From Actinomadura sp. J1-007 (GTDB taxonomy: Bacteria > Actinomycetota > Actinomycetes > Streptosporangiales > Streptosporangiaceae), in assembly GCF_009793335.1 (NCBI RefSeq), contig NZ_WING01000001.1, positions 2,914,001-2,978,000 on the forward strand: a stretch of DNA of 64,000 bases, read 5' to 3'. Below, one piece after another: positions 8,569 through 16,967 of this stretch. Under the pieces are notes generated by a model that saw only the letters and a list, made by a program, of their open reading frames with translations, had not been told where the DNA came from and made no database searches. How positions within the stretch are numbered: the stretch's first letter is position 1; the number at the start of each line of letters is the position of its first letter. The position numbers and the translations under genes are program-made.

Positions 8569-9057
8569 TCAGGCCCAGCCGAGCGGGACGGCCGGGGCAG
8601 GGGCCGGAGCCGGGGGTTCTCCGCCCGCCTCGTTGAACGCCCGCAGCGCGCCGACCAGCACGCGCCGCTCCTCCTCGGGCATCCGCGCGACCACGGCGGC
8701 GATCTCGGCGCGTCGGCGCGCGGTGACGCCGTCCACCAGGGCCCGTCCGGCGGCGGTGAGCTGGATGCGGACCTCGCGCCCGCTGTGCGGGCTGGCCCGC
8801 CGGTCGACGAACCCGGCGGCGATCATCCGGTCGACCATCCGCATCGCGGTGGACGGGTTGACGCCGAGCAGCTCGGCGAGCGTCACGAGCTTGGCGGGCC
8901 CCTGCGACGCGAGCACCACCAGCAGCCTGAACTGCGGCAACGTGACCGCGTCCTGCACCGCCGCCAGCGAGCGCGCCGAGATCGCGACCAGCAGCCGCGA
9001 GGCCGTCAGCACGGCCGAGGTGACGTCGTCCACCCCGTCCTCGTCGCCCATGCGCAC
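8569..9057 (-). CDS. MarR-family transcriptional regulator
   Basis: 162 residues from ATG 9057. The winged HTH is visible as KLVTLAELLGVNPSTAMRMVDRMI, with the wing SPHSGREVRIQLTAAGRALVDG. The N-terminal helix (SAVLTASRLLVAISARSL) would form the dimer interface. The C-terminus ends in a Pro/Ala-rich tail. The upstream 135 bases hold no recognisable divergent partner apart from a 36-residue membrane ORF at 9193. Its target cannot be named. Confidence 0.88.
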   Translation of the reverse strand: MRMGDEDGVDDVTSAVLTASRLLVAISARSLAAVQDAVTLPQFRLLVVLASQGPAKLVTLAELLGVNPSTAMRMVDRMIAAGFVDRRASPHSGREVRIQLTAAGRALVDGVTARRRAEIAAVVARMPEEERRVLVGALRAFNEAGGEPPAPAPAPAVPLGWA

Positions 9058-9192
9058 TTTCTACCCGTCCCCCCACCCCCGCGCCAATCCACCCGCCCCG
9101 CGGACTCGGGCGGAACCGCCCCGGGCCCCGGGCGGTCTCATTGGCCACGGCCATTCCGATCACGGGGCCGCCCCGACACCGGAGGAGCATCC

Positions 9193-9303
9193 GTGGACGC
9201 CGACACGGTCACCGCGGTCTGCGCGACGGTGATCGCCGTTCTCTCCCTGGCGGTCTCCATCCAGCAGGCGCGCGCCGCCCGGCAGGTTCCTCCCGCGGCC
9301 TAG
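9193..9303 (+). CDS. 36-residue single-pass membrane protein (truncated family member?)
   Basis: GTG 9193 has a near-ideal Shine-Dalgarno (GGAGGAG, five bases upstream). The peptide is almost entirely one membrane helix, TVTAVCATVIAVLSLAVSIQ, followed by QARAARQVPPAA and TAG. This resembles the N-terminal anchor of longer actinomycete membrane proteins that continue after an E/QARAARRH-like motif. Here the frame stops soon after. It may therefore be a real small protein or the 5' stub of a deleted gene. It ends 28 bases before the tsaD stop. Confidence 0.5.
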   Translation: MDADTVTAVCATVIAVLSLAVSIQQARAARQVPPAA

Positions 9304-9330
9304 GCGCTCAGGCGGGGCAGGTGGCTCGGG

Positions 9331-10326
9331 TCAGGGGGCCGTCGGGGTGATGGGGAGGGTGAGGGGGGCGGGTTCCGCGCCGGCGGTGGTGAGGAGGTCG
9401 CCCACGGCGGCGATCATGGCGCCGTTGTCGGTGCAGAGGGCCGGCGGGGGGACGCGGAGGGCGAGGCCGGCGGCGGCGCAGCGGGCGGCGGCGACCTCGC
9501 GGAGGCGGGCGTTCGCGGCGACGCCGCCGACGATCACCAGGGTGCGGACGCCGTGGGCGCGGCAGGCGTCCACGGCCTTGCGGGTCAGCACGTCCACCAC
9601 GGCCTCCTGGAACGAGGCGGCGACGTCGGCGAGGGGCCGCCGCTCGCGTTCGACCAGGCGCGCCACCGCGGTCTTGAGGCCGGAGAACGAGAAGTCGGGC
9701 CCCGCGCCGAGCAGGCCGCGGGGGAACGCGATCGCGTCCGGGTCGCCGCCGCGGGCGGCGCGGTCGATGGCGGGCCCGCCCGGATAGGGCAGGCCGAGGA
9801 TCCGGGCCACCTTGTCGAACGCCTCGCCCGCCGCGTCGTCGCGGGTGTCGCCGAGGTGGACGATCGGGTCGCGGGCCAGGTCGCCGAGCAGGAGCGTGGA
9901 GGTGTGCCCGCCGGAGACGATCAGCGCGACGCAGCGTCCGGGCAGCGGGCCGTGTTCGAGGGTGTCGGCGGCGACGTGCCCGGCGAGGTGGTGCACGCCG
10001 TACAGGGGGAGGTTCCAGGCGGCCGCGAGGGCCTTGGCGGCGGCGACGCCGGTGTGCAGGGCGGTCGCGAGGCCGGGGCCGGAGGTGACGGCGACGGCGT
10101 CGAGGTCGCGCGGGGCGATCCCGGCGTCGGCGAACGCGGCGTCCAGGCAGGGGACGAGCGACTCCAGGTGGGCGCGGGCGGCGATCTCGGGCACCACGCC
10201 GCCGAAGCGCGCGTGCTCGTCCATGGACGAGGCGAGGGCGGCGCCGAGCAGGCGGCCGTCCGCGACGATCCCGACGCCGGTCTCGTCGCACGAGGTCTCG
10301 ATCCCGAGCACGGTCGCCACGCCCAT
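9331..10326 (-). CDS. tsaD: tRNA N6-threonylcarbamoyladenosine transferase TsaD
   Basis: 331 residues. TsaD transfers the threonylcarbamoyl group to A37 of ANN-decoding tRNAs, working with TsaB and TsaE. Signatures include the N-terminal [10 protein letters not shown], the metal-binding HxxxH (HHLAGH, residues 113-117), [11 protein letters not shown], and the C-terminal [13 protein letters not shown] and [11 protein letters not shown] 10326 is used here. GTG 10320 is better spaced from AAGGGGG and may be the true start. In most actinobacteria tsaD sits with tsaE, tsaB and rimI. Here it stands alone, divergent from alaS, with overlapping promoters. Confidence 0.95.
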   Translation of the reverse strand: MGVATVLGIETSCDETGVGIVADGRLLGAALASSMDEHARFGGVVPEIAARAHLESLVPCLDAAFADAGIAPRDLDAVAVTSGPGLATALHTGVAAAKALAAAWNLPLYGVHHLAGHVAADTLEHGPLPGRCVALIVSGGHTSTLLLGDLARDPIVHLGDTRDDAAGEAFDKVARILGLPYPGGPAIDRAARGGDPDAIAFPRGLLGAGPDFSFSGLKTAVARLVERERRPLADVAASFQEAVVDVLTRKAVDACRAHGVRTLVIVGGVAANARLREVAAARCAAAGLALRVPPPALCTDNGAMIAAVGDLLTTAGAEPAPLTLPITPTAP

Positions 10327-10333
10327 CCCCCTT

Positions 10334-10369
10334 ACTGCAATAGAGTTGCAAGTACGAACTATATGCAAC
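10334..10369. promoter_or_regulatory. Overlapping divergent promoters and TGCAA dyads for tsaD/alaS
   Basis: Three half-sites, TGCAA (10336-10340), TTGCA (10346-10350) and TGCAAC (10364-10369), form two overlapping inverted repeats. Toward alaS, CTGCAA (10335) and ACTATA (10358) are 17 bases apart. Toward tsaD, TTGCAT (10369-10364) and ACTCTA (10346-10341) are also 17 apart. The two promoters face through each other, so their use should be mutually exclusive or jointly repressed (inference). Confidence 0.6.
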
Positions 10370-10384
10370 AAGGGGGCGTCGAAC

Positions 10385-13021
10385 ATGCGCACGGCGGAGG
10401 TCAAGCGGCGGTTCCTGGCCCACTTCGAGGCGGCGGGCCACACCGTCGCGGCGAGCGCGCCGCTGCCCGCCGAGGACCCGAACCTGCTGTTCGTGAACGC
10501 GGGCATGGTGCCGTTCAAGCCGTACCTGCTGGGCCAGGCCACGCCGCCGCACCGGCGCGCGGCGAGCGTCCAGAAGTGCGTGCGGACCCTCGACATCGAG
10601 GAGGTCGGGCGCACCACGCGGCACGGCACGTTCTTCCAGATGAGCGGCAACTTCTCGTTCGGCGACTACTTCAAGGAGGAGGCGGTACGGCTCGCGTGGT
10701 CGCTGGTGACCGCGCCGGTCGCCGAGGGCGGCTACGGCCTCGACCCCGAACGGATCTGGGCGACGGTCTACCGCGACGACGACGAGGCGTACGCCCTGTG
10801 GCGCGACATGGTCGGCCTGCCGGAGGAGCGGATCGTCCGGCGGGGGAAGGCCGACAACTTCTGGTCGATGGGCGTTCCCGGGCCGTGCGGCCCCTGCTCG
10901 GAGCTGTACTACGACCGCGGCCCGGCGTACGGGCGCGAGGGCGGCCCCGAGGTGGACGAGGACCGCTACCTGGAGTTCTGGAACCTCGTCTTCATGCAGT
11001 ACGAGCGCGGCGAGGGCACCGGCAAGGAGGACTACCCGGTCCTCGGCGAGCTGCCCACCCGCAACATCGACACCGGCATGGGCCTGGAGCGCATGGCGGT
11101 CCTCCTCCAGGACGTCCGCAACCTGTACGAGATCGACGAGACGCGGCCCGTCCTGGACGCCGCCGCCGGGCTGACCGGCCGCCGCTACGGCCGCGACGCC
11201 TCGGACGACGTGCGGCTGCGGGTGGTCGCCGACCACGTCCGTACGGCGCTGATGCTGATCGGCGACGGCGTGACGCCGTCCAACGAGGGCCGCGGGTACG
11301 TGCTGCGGCGCGTGCTGCGCAGGGCGGTACGGGCCGTCCGGCTGCTCGGGCACGAGGGCCCGGCGCTGCCGAGCCTGCTGCCCGTGGCCCGTGACTGCAT
11401 GGCGCCCTCCTATCCGGAGCTGGCGTCCGGCTTCGACCGCATCTCCTCCATCGCGTACGGCGAGGAGGAGGCGTTCCGGGGCACCCTCCGCCAGGGCGGA
11501 GCCATCCTCGACCAGGCGCTCGACCACGAGGACGGGCCCGGCGCGGGGCGGCGGCTGGCCGCGGACACCGCGTTCCGGCTGCACGACACCTACGGCTTCC
11601 CGATCGACCTGACCGTCGAGATCGCGGCGGAACGGGGCGTGGAGGTGGACGTCGAGGGTTTCCGGCGGCTCATGGCCGAGCAGCGGCACCGCGCCAAGGA
11701 GGACGCGCGGGCGAAGAAGACCGGCCACGCCGGTACGGGCGCGTTCCGTGCGGTCCTGGACGAGCACGGCCCCACGCGATGGCTCGCGCACGAGACGCTC
11801 ACCGCCGAGGCGAAGGCCGTCGCGATCCTGCGGGAGGGCGTGCCCGCGGCGTCCGCCGGGGCCGGGGAGATCGTCACCGTCGTCCTGGACCGGACGCCGT
11901 TCTACGCCGAGTCGGGCGGGCAGGAGAGCGACGCGGGGACGTTCGAGGGGCCGGGCTTCACCGCCGAGGTGCTGGACGTCCAGCGGCCCGTCAAGGGGCT
12001 CGTCGCCCACCAGGTGCGGATCACCGGTGGCGAACTGCCCGCGGGCGCGGCCGTCCACGCCGTAGTGGACGAGGAGTGGCGGACCGGCGCGCGCCAGGCC
12101 CACTCGGGCACGCACGTGGTGCACGCGGCGCTGCGGACGGTCCTCGGTCCGGCGGCGTTGCAGTCGGGGTCGTACAACCGGCCCGGCTACCTGCGCCTCG
12201 ACTTCTCCTGGCGCGGCGGCCTGTCGCCCGAGACGCGGAGCGAGGTGGAGGAGGTGGCCAACCTCGCGCTCCGCCGCGACCTTCCGGTGGACGTCCGGTA
12301 CATGCCCCTCGCGCGGGCGCGCGAGATCGGGGCGCTCGCGCTGTTCGGCGAGACGTACGACGAGACGGTACGGGTCGTGGAGATCGGCGGCGCGTGGTCG
12401 CGGGAGCTGTGCGGCGGCACGCACGTGGAGCACGCGTCGCAGATCGGGTCGATCGCGCTCACCGCGGAGTCGTCCGTCGGGTCGGGGCGGCGACGCGTGG
12501 AGGCGGTCACGGGCATCGAGGCGTTCCGCTACCTCGCCCGCGAACGCGACCTCGTCGCGGGCCTCGCCGGCCGGCTCAACGCGCCCCGCGACGAGGTCGC
12601 CGCCCGCGTCGCGGCGCTGGCCGACCGGCTCAAGGACGCCGAGCGGGAGAACCGCCGCCTGCTCGACCGGCTGCTCGCCGCCGAGGCCGCCCGGATCGCG
12701 GGCGCCCGCACCGACCTGGCCGGGACCGCGTTCGCGACGGCGCACACGGCCGAGGACCCGAGGGCGCTCGCGGCGCACGTGCTAGCCGCGCTGCCGCCTA
12801 CGCCGGCGGTCGCGGCGGTCTTCTCCCCTGCCGTCCTGGTCGTCGCCGTGAACGATCCCGGCCGGGCAGCGGGCCTGTCGGCCGCGGAGCTGGTCAAGAC
12901 CGTTCTGGACGGCAGGGGCGGGGGCGGCGCCGCGACCGCTCAGGGCCGCGCGCCCGCCGACGCGCAGGCCGCGGTCGCGCGGCTGACCAGCCTGATCACC
13001 GAACGCGCGGGCGGTCGCTAA
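10385..13021 (+). CDS. alaS: Alanyl-tRNA synthetase
   Basis: 878 residues, full family length. It charges tRNA-Ala. The class II core opens [21 protein letters not shown], then [13 protein letters not shown] and [17 protein letters not shown] (residues about 84-100). The editing domain carries HSGTHVVH near 573 and CGGTH near 676, the two halves of its zinc site. The C-terminal DHHA1/C-Ala region is intact, ending [18 protein letters not shown] 10385 follows CAAGGGGG by eight bases. Housekeeping alaS usually precedes ruvX and mltG in actinobacteria. This copy has neither, so it may be a second alaS; the rest of the genome is needed to tell. Confidence 0.95.
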   Translation: MRTAEVKRRFLAHFEAAGHTVAASAPLPAEDPNLLFVNAGMVPFKPYLLGQATPPHRRAASVQKCVRTLDIEEVGRTTRHGTFFQMSGNFSFGDYFKEEAVRLAWSLVTAPVAEGGYGLDPERIWATVYRDDDEAYALWRDMVGLPEERIVRRGKADNFWSMGVPGPCGPCSELYYDRGPAYGREGGPEVDEDRYLEFWNLVFMQYERGEGTGKEDYPVLGELPTRNIDTGMGLERMAVLLQDVRNLYEIDETRPVLDAAAGLTGRRYGRDASDDVRLRVVADHVRTALMLIGDGVTPSNEGRGYVLRRVLRRAVRAVRLLGHEGPALPSLLPVARDCMAPSYPELASGFDRISSIAYGEEEAFRGTLRQGGAILDQALDHEDGPGAGRRLAADTAFRLHDTYGFPIDLTVEIAAERGVEVDVEGFRRLMAEQRHRAKEDARAKKTGHAGTGAFRAVLDEHGPTRWLAHETLTAEAKAVAILREGVPAASAGAGEIVTVVLDRTPFYAESGGQESDAGTFEGPGFTAEVLDVQRPVKGLVAHQVRITGGELPAGAAVHAVVDEEWRTGARQAHSGTHVVHAALRTVLGPAALQSGSYNRPGYLRLDFSWRGGLSPETRSEVEEVANLALRRDLPVDVRYMPLARAREIGALALFGETYDETVRVVEIGGAWSRELCGGTHVEHASQIGSIALTAESSVGSGRRRVEAVTGIEAFRYLARERDLVAGLAGRLNAPRDEVAARVAALADRLKDAERENRRLLDRLLAAEAARIAGARTDLAGTAFATAHTAEDPRALAAHVLAALPPTPAVAAVFSPAVLVVAVNDPGRAAGLSAAELVKTVLDGRGGGGAATAQGRAPADAQAAVARLTSLITERAGGR

Positions 13022-13043
13022 GCCGGACGATCGCGAACGCCTC

Positions 13044-13071
13044 CCCGGCCCGGTGGACGCGACGGGCCGGG
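13044..13071 (+). terminator. Hairpin terminator after alaS
   Basis: Perfect 9-bp stem CCCGGCCCG / CGGGCCGGG with a 10-base loop, 23 bases after the alaS stop. No U-tract follows. Confidence 0.6.
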
Positions 13072-13208
13072 CGCATGGCCGATCCCGGGGCGGAGCCGGG
13101 GCGGGGCCGGGTGCGGACACGGCGGGCAAACAGTCGTCCATCCCGGTGTGTCGCGAACCGGCAGGTGGAAGGCCCCAGGGAGGAACCGCAACCGTCCGGG
13201 AGGCCCTC

Positions 13209-14486
13209 GTGCTCGTCGTCAAGGACAGCGCCGCGCTGGAGGCGGCCGTCGCGGCCGGCGCCGACGACATCGCTGTCTCCGGCCGCATCGAGGGGCTGCC
13301 GTCCCTCCGCCTGGTGCCCGGCCGCTCGCTGTCGGGCACGGACGCGTCCGCGGCGCTCGCCTTCGCGCCCGGCGCCGAGGGCGTGCGGCTCACCGCCGAC
13401 AACGCCCTGTCCTCGCTCCGCCTGGAGACCGGCGACCCCGCCGCCCGCGCGGTCTTCAACGACACGAGCGTGCCCGACCTCGGCATCCTCGCGCTGTCGG
13501 ACGTCGCCACCGTCGGCCGGGTCGAGATCGTCGCCCGGGACGCCGTACGGGCCGGGCACGTGGCCGTCTCCCGCCTCGACGTGGAGGCGGCCGACGCGCG
13601 CGAGGCCCTGCCGCGACCGTACGCCTACAACGTGCACGCCCGGCTGGGCGCGTTCACCCTGCGCAACCGGCAGCCCGACCCGGACGTCGTGATCACCGCC
13701 GAGCTGATCGGCGTGTCCGCGGGGCGGGAGGGCGCGCCGGTGCGCGGCAGCGGCGTCCTCGTCGCGGGCGGGGACGCGGACGGGGACCGGGCCGGGGAGG
13801 AGGGGCGGGGCGAGGGCGGGCGGCTGGAGATCACGCGGCTGACGACCGGGCCGGTGTTCACCGACGGCGGCATCCCCGAGGGCACGGCGGGCGAGATCAC
13901 CGGCGGCGTCTTCGTCGCGGCCGGCGCGTACGTCCACGAGGTGGTGAACGACGGCCCGGTCACCACGTACGGCGTGAACGACATGGTCCTGGACCTGTGG
14001 GGCGAGGCGGGCACCTGGACGGCGCGGGCCCCGCTCACCTCGTACGGCCCGAGCGGCATCGGCTTCGTCCACTTCGGGACGCTGCGGCGGCTGGACGTCG
14101 CCGCGCCCATCGAGACGTTCGGCCGGGGCGCGCGCGGCTTCAACGTCTACGAGGGGACGATCGAGACCGCCGAGTTCGACCGCATCGTCACGCACGCGGA
14201 CGCGGCGGTCGGCGTCCAGATCGGGCGGCCGTGCGGCGAGCTGGTCGTGCGCCGCGGCATCGAGACGTACGGCGCGGAGGGCGACAGCCTGGTCAAGGGC
14301 GCCCTCGTCCGGCTCGCCGCGAACGCCCTCAGCCTGAAGCCCGGCGGGCACGTGCGGCGCGTCCGCGTGGACGGCGGCCTCGTCACGCACGGGGAGGGCG
14401 TCGCCGCGCTCGACCTCGTCCACGGCCGGATCGACGAGCTGACGGTCACCGGCGGCGTCCGTTCCACAGGCGGCTCCGGACGCTAG
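13209..14486 (+). CDS. Unrecognised repeat-rich, probably beta-solenoid protein
   Basis: 425 residues from GTG 13209, which has GGGAGG five bases upstream. Longer in-frame starts exist but are low-complexity. There is no signal peptide or membrane helix. Short repeating beta-strand/turn units recur through the protein, such as VNDGPVTTYGVNDMVLDLWG, LTSYGPSGIGFVHFGTLRRLDVAA and IETFGRGARGFNVYEGTIETAEF. The TYG/SYG/TFG motif followed by a strand returns about every 20-25 residues. This looks like a right-handed parallel beta-helix. It follows alaS after a terminator. I do not recognise the family, and no catalytic residues can be named. Confidence 0.75.
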   Translation: MLVVKDSAALEAAVAAGADDIAVSGRIEGLPSLRLVPGRSLSGTDASAALAFAPGAEGVRLTADNALSSLRLETGDPAARAVFNDTSVPDLGILALSDVATVGRVEIVARDAVRAGHVAVSRLDVEAADAREALPRPYAYNVHARLGAFTLRNRQPDPDVVITAELIGVSAGREGAPVRGSGVLVAGGDADGDRAGEEGRGEGGRLEITRLTTGPVFTDGGIPEGTAGEITGGVFVAAGAYVHEVVNDGPVTTYGVNDMVLDLWGEAGTWTARAPLTSYGPSGIGFVHFGTLRRLDVAAPIETFGRGARGFNVYEGTIETAEFDRIVTHADAAVGVQIGRPCGELVVRRGIETYGAEGDSLVKGALVRLAANALSLKPGGHVRRVRVDGGLVTHGEGVAALDLVHGRIDELTVTGGVRSTGGSGR

Positions 14487-14518
14487 GGGCCGTCGTCGGG
14501 CTAGGGACCGTCGTCGGG
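14483..14518. repeat. 18-bp tandem duplication spanning two stop codons
   Basis: CTAGGGGCCGTCGTCGGG (14483-14500) is followed directly by CTAGGGACCGTCGTCGGG (14501-14518), with one mismatch. The first copy supplies the stop of the plus-strand gene and the second the stop of the minus-strand PucR gene. Confidence 0.85.
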
Positions 14519-15739
14519 CGGGGGCGGGGTGTGGGCGGCGAGCCAGGCGCGCAGGGTCATGTGCAGTTCGAGCTGGAGCGCGGGCTCGTGCAGGTCGGAG
14601 CCGAAGAGCTCCTCGATGCGGCGCAGCCGGTAGCGGATCGTCTGCGGGTGCAGCCGCAGCCGGTTCGCCACCGTCGTGGAGTTGAACCGGCACTCGATCA
14701 GCGCCAGCAGCGTCTCGGCGAGGTCCCGGCGCTTCGGCGGGCTGATCCGGCGCAGCGGCGCGAGCCGTTCGGCCGCGACGAGGTCCACCAGCTCGCGCTC
14801 GCGCGCCATGACGATCAGCGGCATGTGCTCGGTCGCGTAGATCGGCTTGCCGGCGTCCACCGCGCCGGTGCGGGCGAGGGCGAGGGCCTGGCGCGCCCAG
14901 CGCAGCGACGTGGCGACGCCGGTGACGCCGACGGGCGGGCCGATCGCGGCCTGCCAGTCGCGCAGCCCCGTTTCGAGCTGGTGCCGCCGCCCCGGCCCTT
15001 CGGGATCGGGAACGATCACGCACGGCTCGTCCAGGTGCAGGGCGGCGAGCGCGTCGGAGGGCAGCATCGGACGGCGCGCCGCGAACGCCTCGCGCGAGCG
15101 CAGGGCGACGGCCGCGACGCTGTGCGGCAGCTCCCAGCCCGCGCGGCCCGCCGCCTCGACGAGCTCGGGCGCGGACGGATCCGGCGCGAGCAGCAGGTCC
15201 ACCAGGGCCCGGCGGTGCCCGGCCCGTTCGCCCGCCGCCCGCGCCCCGGCCTCGGCGTGCCCGGCCGCGACAGCCTCGGCGATCCGGTCGGTGAACGCCA
15301 GCACGGCCCGCGCGATCTGCCCCATCTCGCCGACCGTCCCGCCGAGCCCGAGCCGTCCGGCGCGGTCGGTGAGCCGTCCGACCGCGAGCCCGGCGCCGAT
15401 CCGCATCGCGGCCTGCCACTGCTCCAGGCCCCGGCCCTCGCGCGCCTCCCCGGCGCCGACGCGCCGCGCGAGGCCGAGGTACTCCCCGGACGGCGCGCGC
15501 GGGTCGCCCATCAGCTCCACGAAGTGCCCGATCAGTCCGCCGACCATGGCGTCCAGGACGCGCGCGTACCGGGGGTCGTGCGGCGGGGCGTACTGCGGGA
15601 CCTCCCGCCTGATCTGCGCCACGGCCTCCCGCGCCACCTCGGGCACGTACGGCCGGAGCGCGGCCGAGGCCGCCGCGAGCCGTTCGAGCTGGCTCTGGTC
15701 GAGCGCGGAGAAGTCCACGAGCGGGGCCTGCTCGTCCAT
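14501..15739 (-). CDS. PucR/CdaR-family transcriptional regulator
   Basis: 412 residues. The C-terminal HTH_30 motif is clear: ALIECRFNSTTVANRLRLHPQTIRYRLRRIEELFG, followed by a short helix to the end. The region before it resembles the GGDEF-like middle domain of CdaR proteins. The N-terminal half is helical and may sense a ligand. ATG 15739 has GGGGAGACGAC upstream. It is the last gene of a minus-strand set with two SCP2-domain genes, separated from the nearer by only 19 bases, so it is probably co-transcribed and may regulate lipid or acyl use (inference). Confidence 0.92.
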   Translation of the reverse strand: MDEQAPLVDFSALDQSQLERLAAASAALRPYVPEVAREAVAQIRREVPQYAPPHDPRYARVLDAMVGGLIGHFVELMGDPRAPSGEYLGLARRVGAGEAREGRGLEQWQAAMRIGAGLAVGRLTDRAGRLGLGGTVGEMGQIARAVLAFTDRIAEAVAAGHAEAGARAAGERAGHRRALVDLLLAPDPSAPELVEAAGRAGWELPHSVAAVALRSREAFAARRPMLPSDALAALHLDEPCVIVPDPEGPGRRHQLETGLRDWQAAIGPPVGVTGVATSLRWARQALALARTGAVDAGKPIYATEHMPLIVMARERELVDLVAAERLAPLRRISPPKRRDLAETLLALIECRFNSTTVANRLRLHPQTIRYRLRRIEELFGSDLHEPALQLELHMTLRAWLAAHTPPPPDDGP

Positions 15740-15758
15740 GTCGTCTCCCCGTAGCCGT

Positions 15759-16208
15759 TCAGTAGTCGAACCACCGGGGCAGGCGCGCGCCGAACAGCAG
15801 GTTGCCCGAGACCCTGAGCGACCGGTCGCGCAGGGCGGGGACGACGCGCAGCCGTCCGGCGCACAGCCGCAGCAGGTCGGGGGCGGCCAGGGTGAGCGTG
15901 ACCTTGGGCCGGACCGCCTTGCCGCGCCGCGCGACCGCGCCGTGCGGGGCCAGCGCGAGCTGGTAGTGGCGCGGCCGTCCGGACGGGGTCCGCACGTTCC
16001 ACTGCACGACCCCGTGCCGTCCCTTCGCCCGTTCGGGCGCGTACCTGGCGGCCATGAGGTCGAAGACCTGGTCGAGGACCACGCCGGCCCCGACGCTCTC
16101 GACGAACTCCGCGATGAACGCGTCGTCCACGCCCTCGATGTCCAGCAACCGCCTCAGGTGCTCCGGCGTACGGATGCTGTCGAGCAGCGGCTTCAGCGCC
16201 TCGTCCAC
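15759..16208 (-). CDS. SCP2 sterol/lipid-carrier domain protein
   Basis: 149 residues from GTG 16208, with AAGGAGG five bases upstream. ATG 16223 would place the Shine-Dalgarno inside the gene. An N-terminal helical part (PEHLRRLLDIEGVDDAFIAEFVES) precedes an SCP2-like domain (VQWNVRTPSGRPRHYQLAL, then LTLAAPDLLRLCAGRLRVVPAL and NLLFGARLPRWFDY). SCP2 domains bind acyl chains or sterols in a hydrophobic tunnel. It is clearly paralogous to the neighbouring 16292-16843 protein, sharing the order of motifs (PDLLRLCAG and AADLLRLCAG). Confidence 0.88.
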   Translation of the reverse strand: MDEALKPLLDSIRTPEHLRRLLDIEGVDDAFIAEFVESVGAGVVLDQVFDLMAARYAPERAKGRHGVVQWNVRTPSGRPRHYQLALAPHGAVARRGKAVRPKVTLTLAAPDLLRLCAGRLRVVPALRDRSLRVSGNLLFGARLPRWFDY

Positions 16209-16291
16209 ACGTGCCTCCTTCATCGGCCCCGCCCCGCCCGCCCGGACCGGGACCCGGGGCGGGCGGGACGCGGGGCGGGACATGGGACGGG

Positions 16292-16843
16292 TCAGGCGGC
16301 GCTGGTGTCGAAGGCCGCGGGCAGCTTCGCGCCGAACATCATGTCGCCGGCGAGCTTGAGGGTGCCGTTCATGAACGCGGTGACGCCGTTGAGCGTGCCG
16401 GCGCACAGCCGCAGCAGGTCGGCCGCCGACATGGTGAGCGTCGTGCGCGCGTTCGCGGCCGGGCCGCGCGCGGCCTCGGCGTTCCCCTGGGCGATCGACA
16501 GGTGGTAGACCTTCTCGCCCTCCGGCGTCCTGATGTGCCACTCGACCACGCCGGTCTCGGTGGCGAGGCGCTCGCTGACGAACCGGGTCGGCATGAGCTC
16601 GAAGACGCGGTCGAGCATCGGGTCGGCGCCCGCCTTGTCGAGGAAGCGGTCGATCAGGGCGTCGTCGCCGTCCGCCAGCTCCAGCAGCGTGCCGAGCTCG
16701 CCGGGGGTGGTGATCTGCTCGGCGACCCGCGCGAGGTCGCCCGCGTCGAGCTGCTCCAGCAGGGCGGTCAGGTCCGTGCCCCCGGCCTGGTCGAGCAGCG
16801 CGCGCAGGTCGTCCAGGGTGTTCGGCTTGTCGTTGTCGGCCAT
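16292..16843 (-). CDS. SCP2 sterol/lipid-carrier domain protein
   Basis: 183 residues from ATG 16843. The N-terminal ~85 residues are helical with a DDLRALLDQAGGTDLTALLEQ pattern. The SCP2 domain follows (VEWHIRTPEGEKVYHLSIAQG, LTMSAADLLRLCAGTLNGVTAFMNG and LKLAGDMMFGAKLP). It is the first gene of the minus-strand set and is transcribed away from a MerR gene. The -10 TAGAAT (16876-16871) and -35 TTGTCC (16899-16894) are 17 bases apart and overlap the operator. A lipid or acyl carrier is the family expectation; the ligand is unknown. Confidence 0.9.
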   Translation of the reverse strand: MADNDKPNTLDDLRALLDQAGGTDLTALLEQLDAGDLARVAEQITTPGELGTLLELADGDDALIDRFLDKAGADPMLDRVFELMPTRFVSERLATETGVVEWHIRTPEGEKVYHLSIAQGNAEAARGPAANARTTLTMSAADLLRLCAGTLNGVTAFMNGTLKLAGDMMFGAKLPAAFDTSAA

Positions 16844-16870
16844 CGGTGGTCCTCTCCACAATGAGCCGCG

Positions 16871-16930
16871 ATTCTATGTCCCGCAGATTTATGGGACAAA
16901 GATTGGCGTCCCACAGTCTGGAGTTAGGAT
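16871..16930. promoter_or_regulatory. Three-half-site operator and divergent promoters for MerR/SCP2
   Basis: TGTCCC (16877-16882), TGGGACA (16892-16898) and GTCCCA (16908-16913) form two overlapping perfect inverted repeats with 10-base spacers and half-site centres about 15-16 bases apart. Leftward, TTGTCC-N17-TAGAAT serves the SCP2 genes. Rightward, TTGGCG (16903) and TAGGAT (16925) are 16 apart and serve merR. Both promoters overlap half-sites, which fits control by the MerR protein. Confidence 0.78.
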
Positions 16931-16967
16931 CGGGTTCCGTCAAGAGCGCCCCGAGGATCGGAAGTCC

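Noticed and set aside
9308..12778. Very long antisense open frame across alaS and tsaD
   Set aside because: It is the mirror of GC-rich coding DNA, full of Arg/Pro/Gly runs, and has no start signal. Both true genes are unmistakable.
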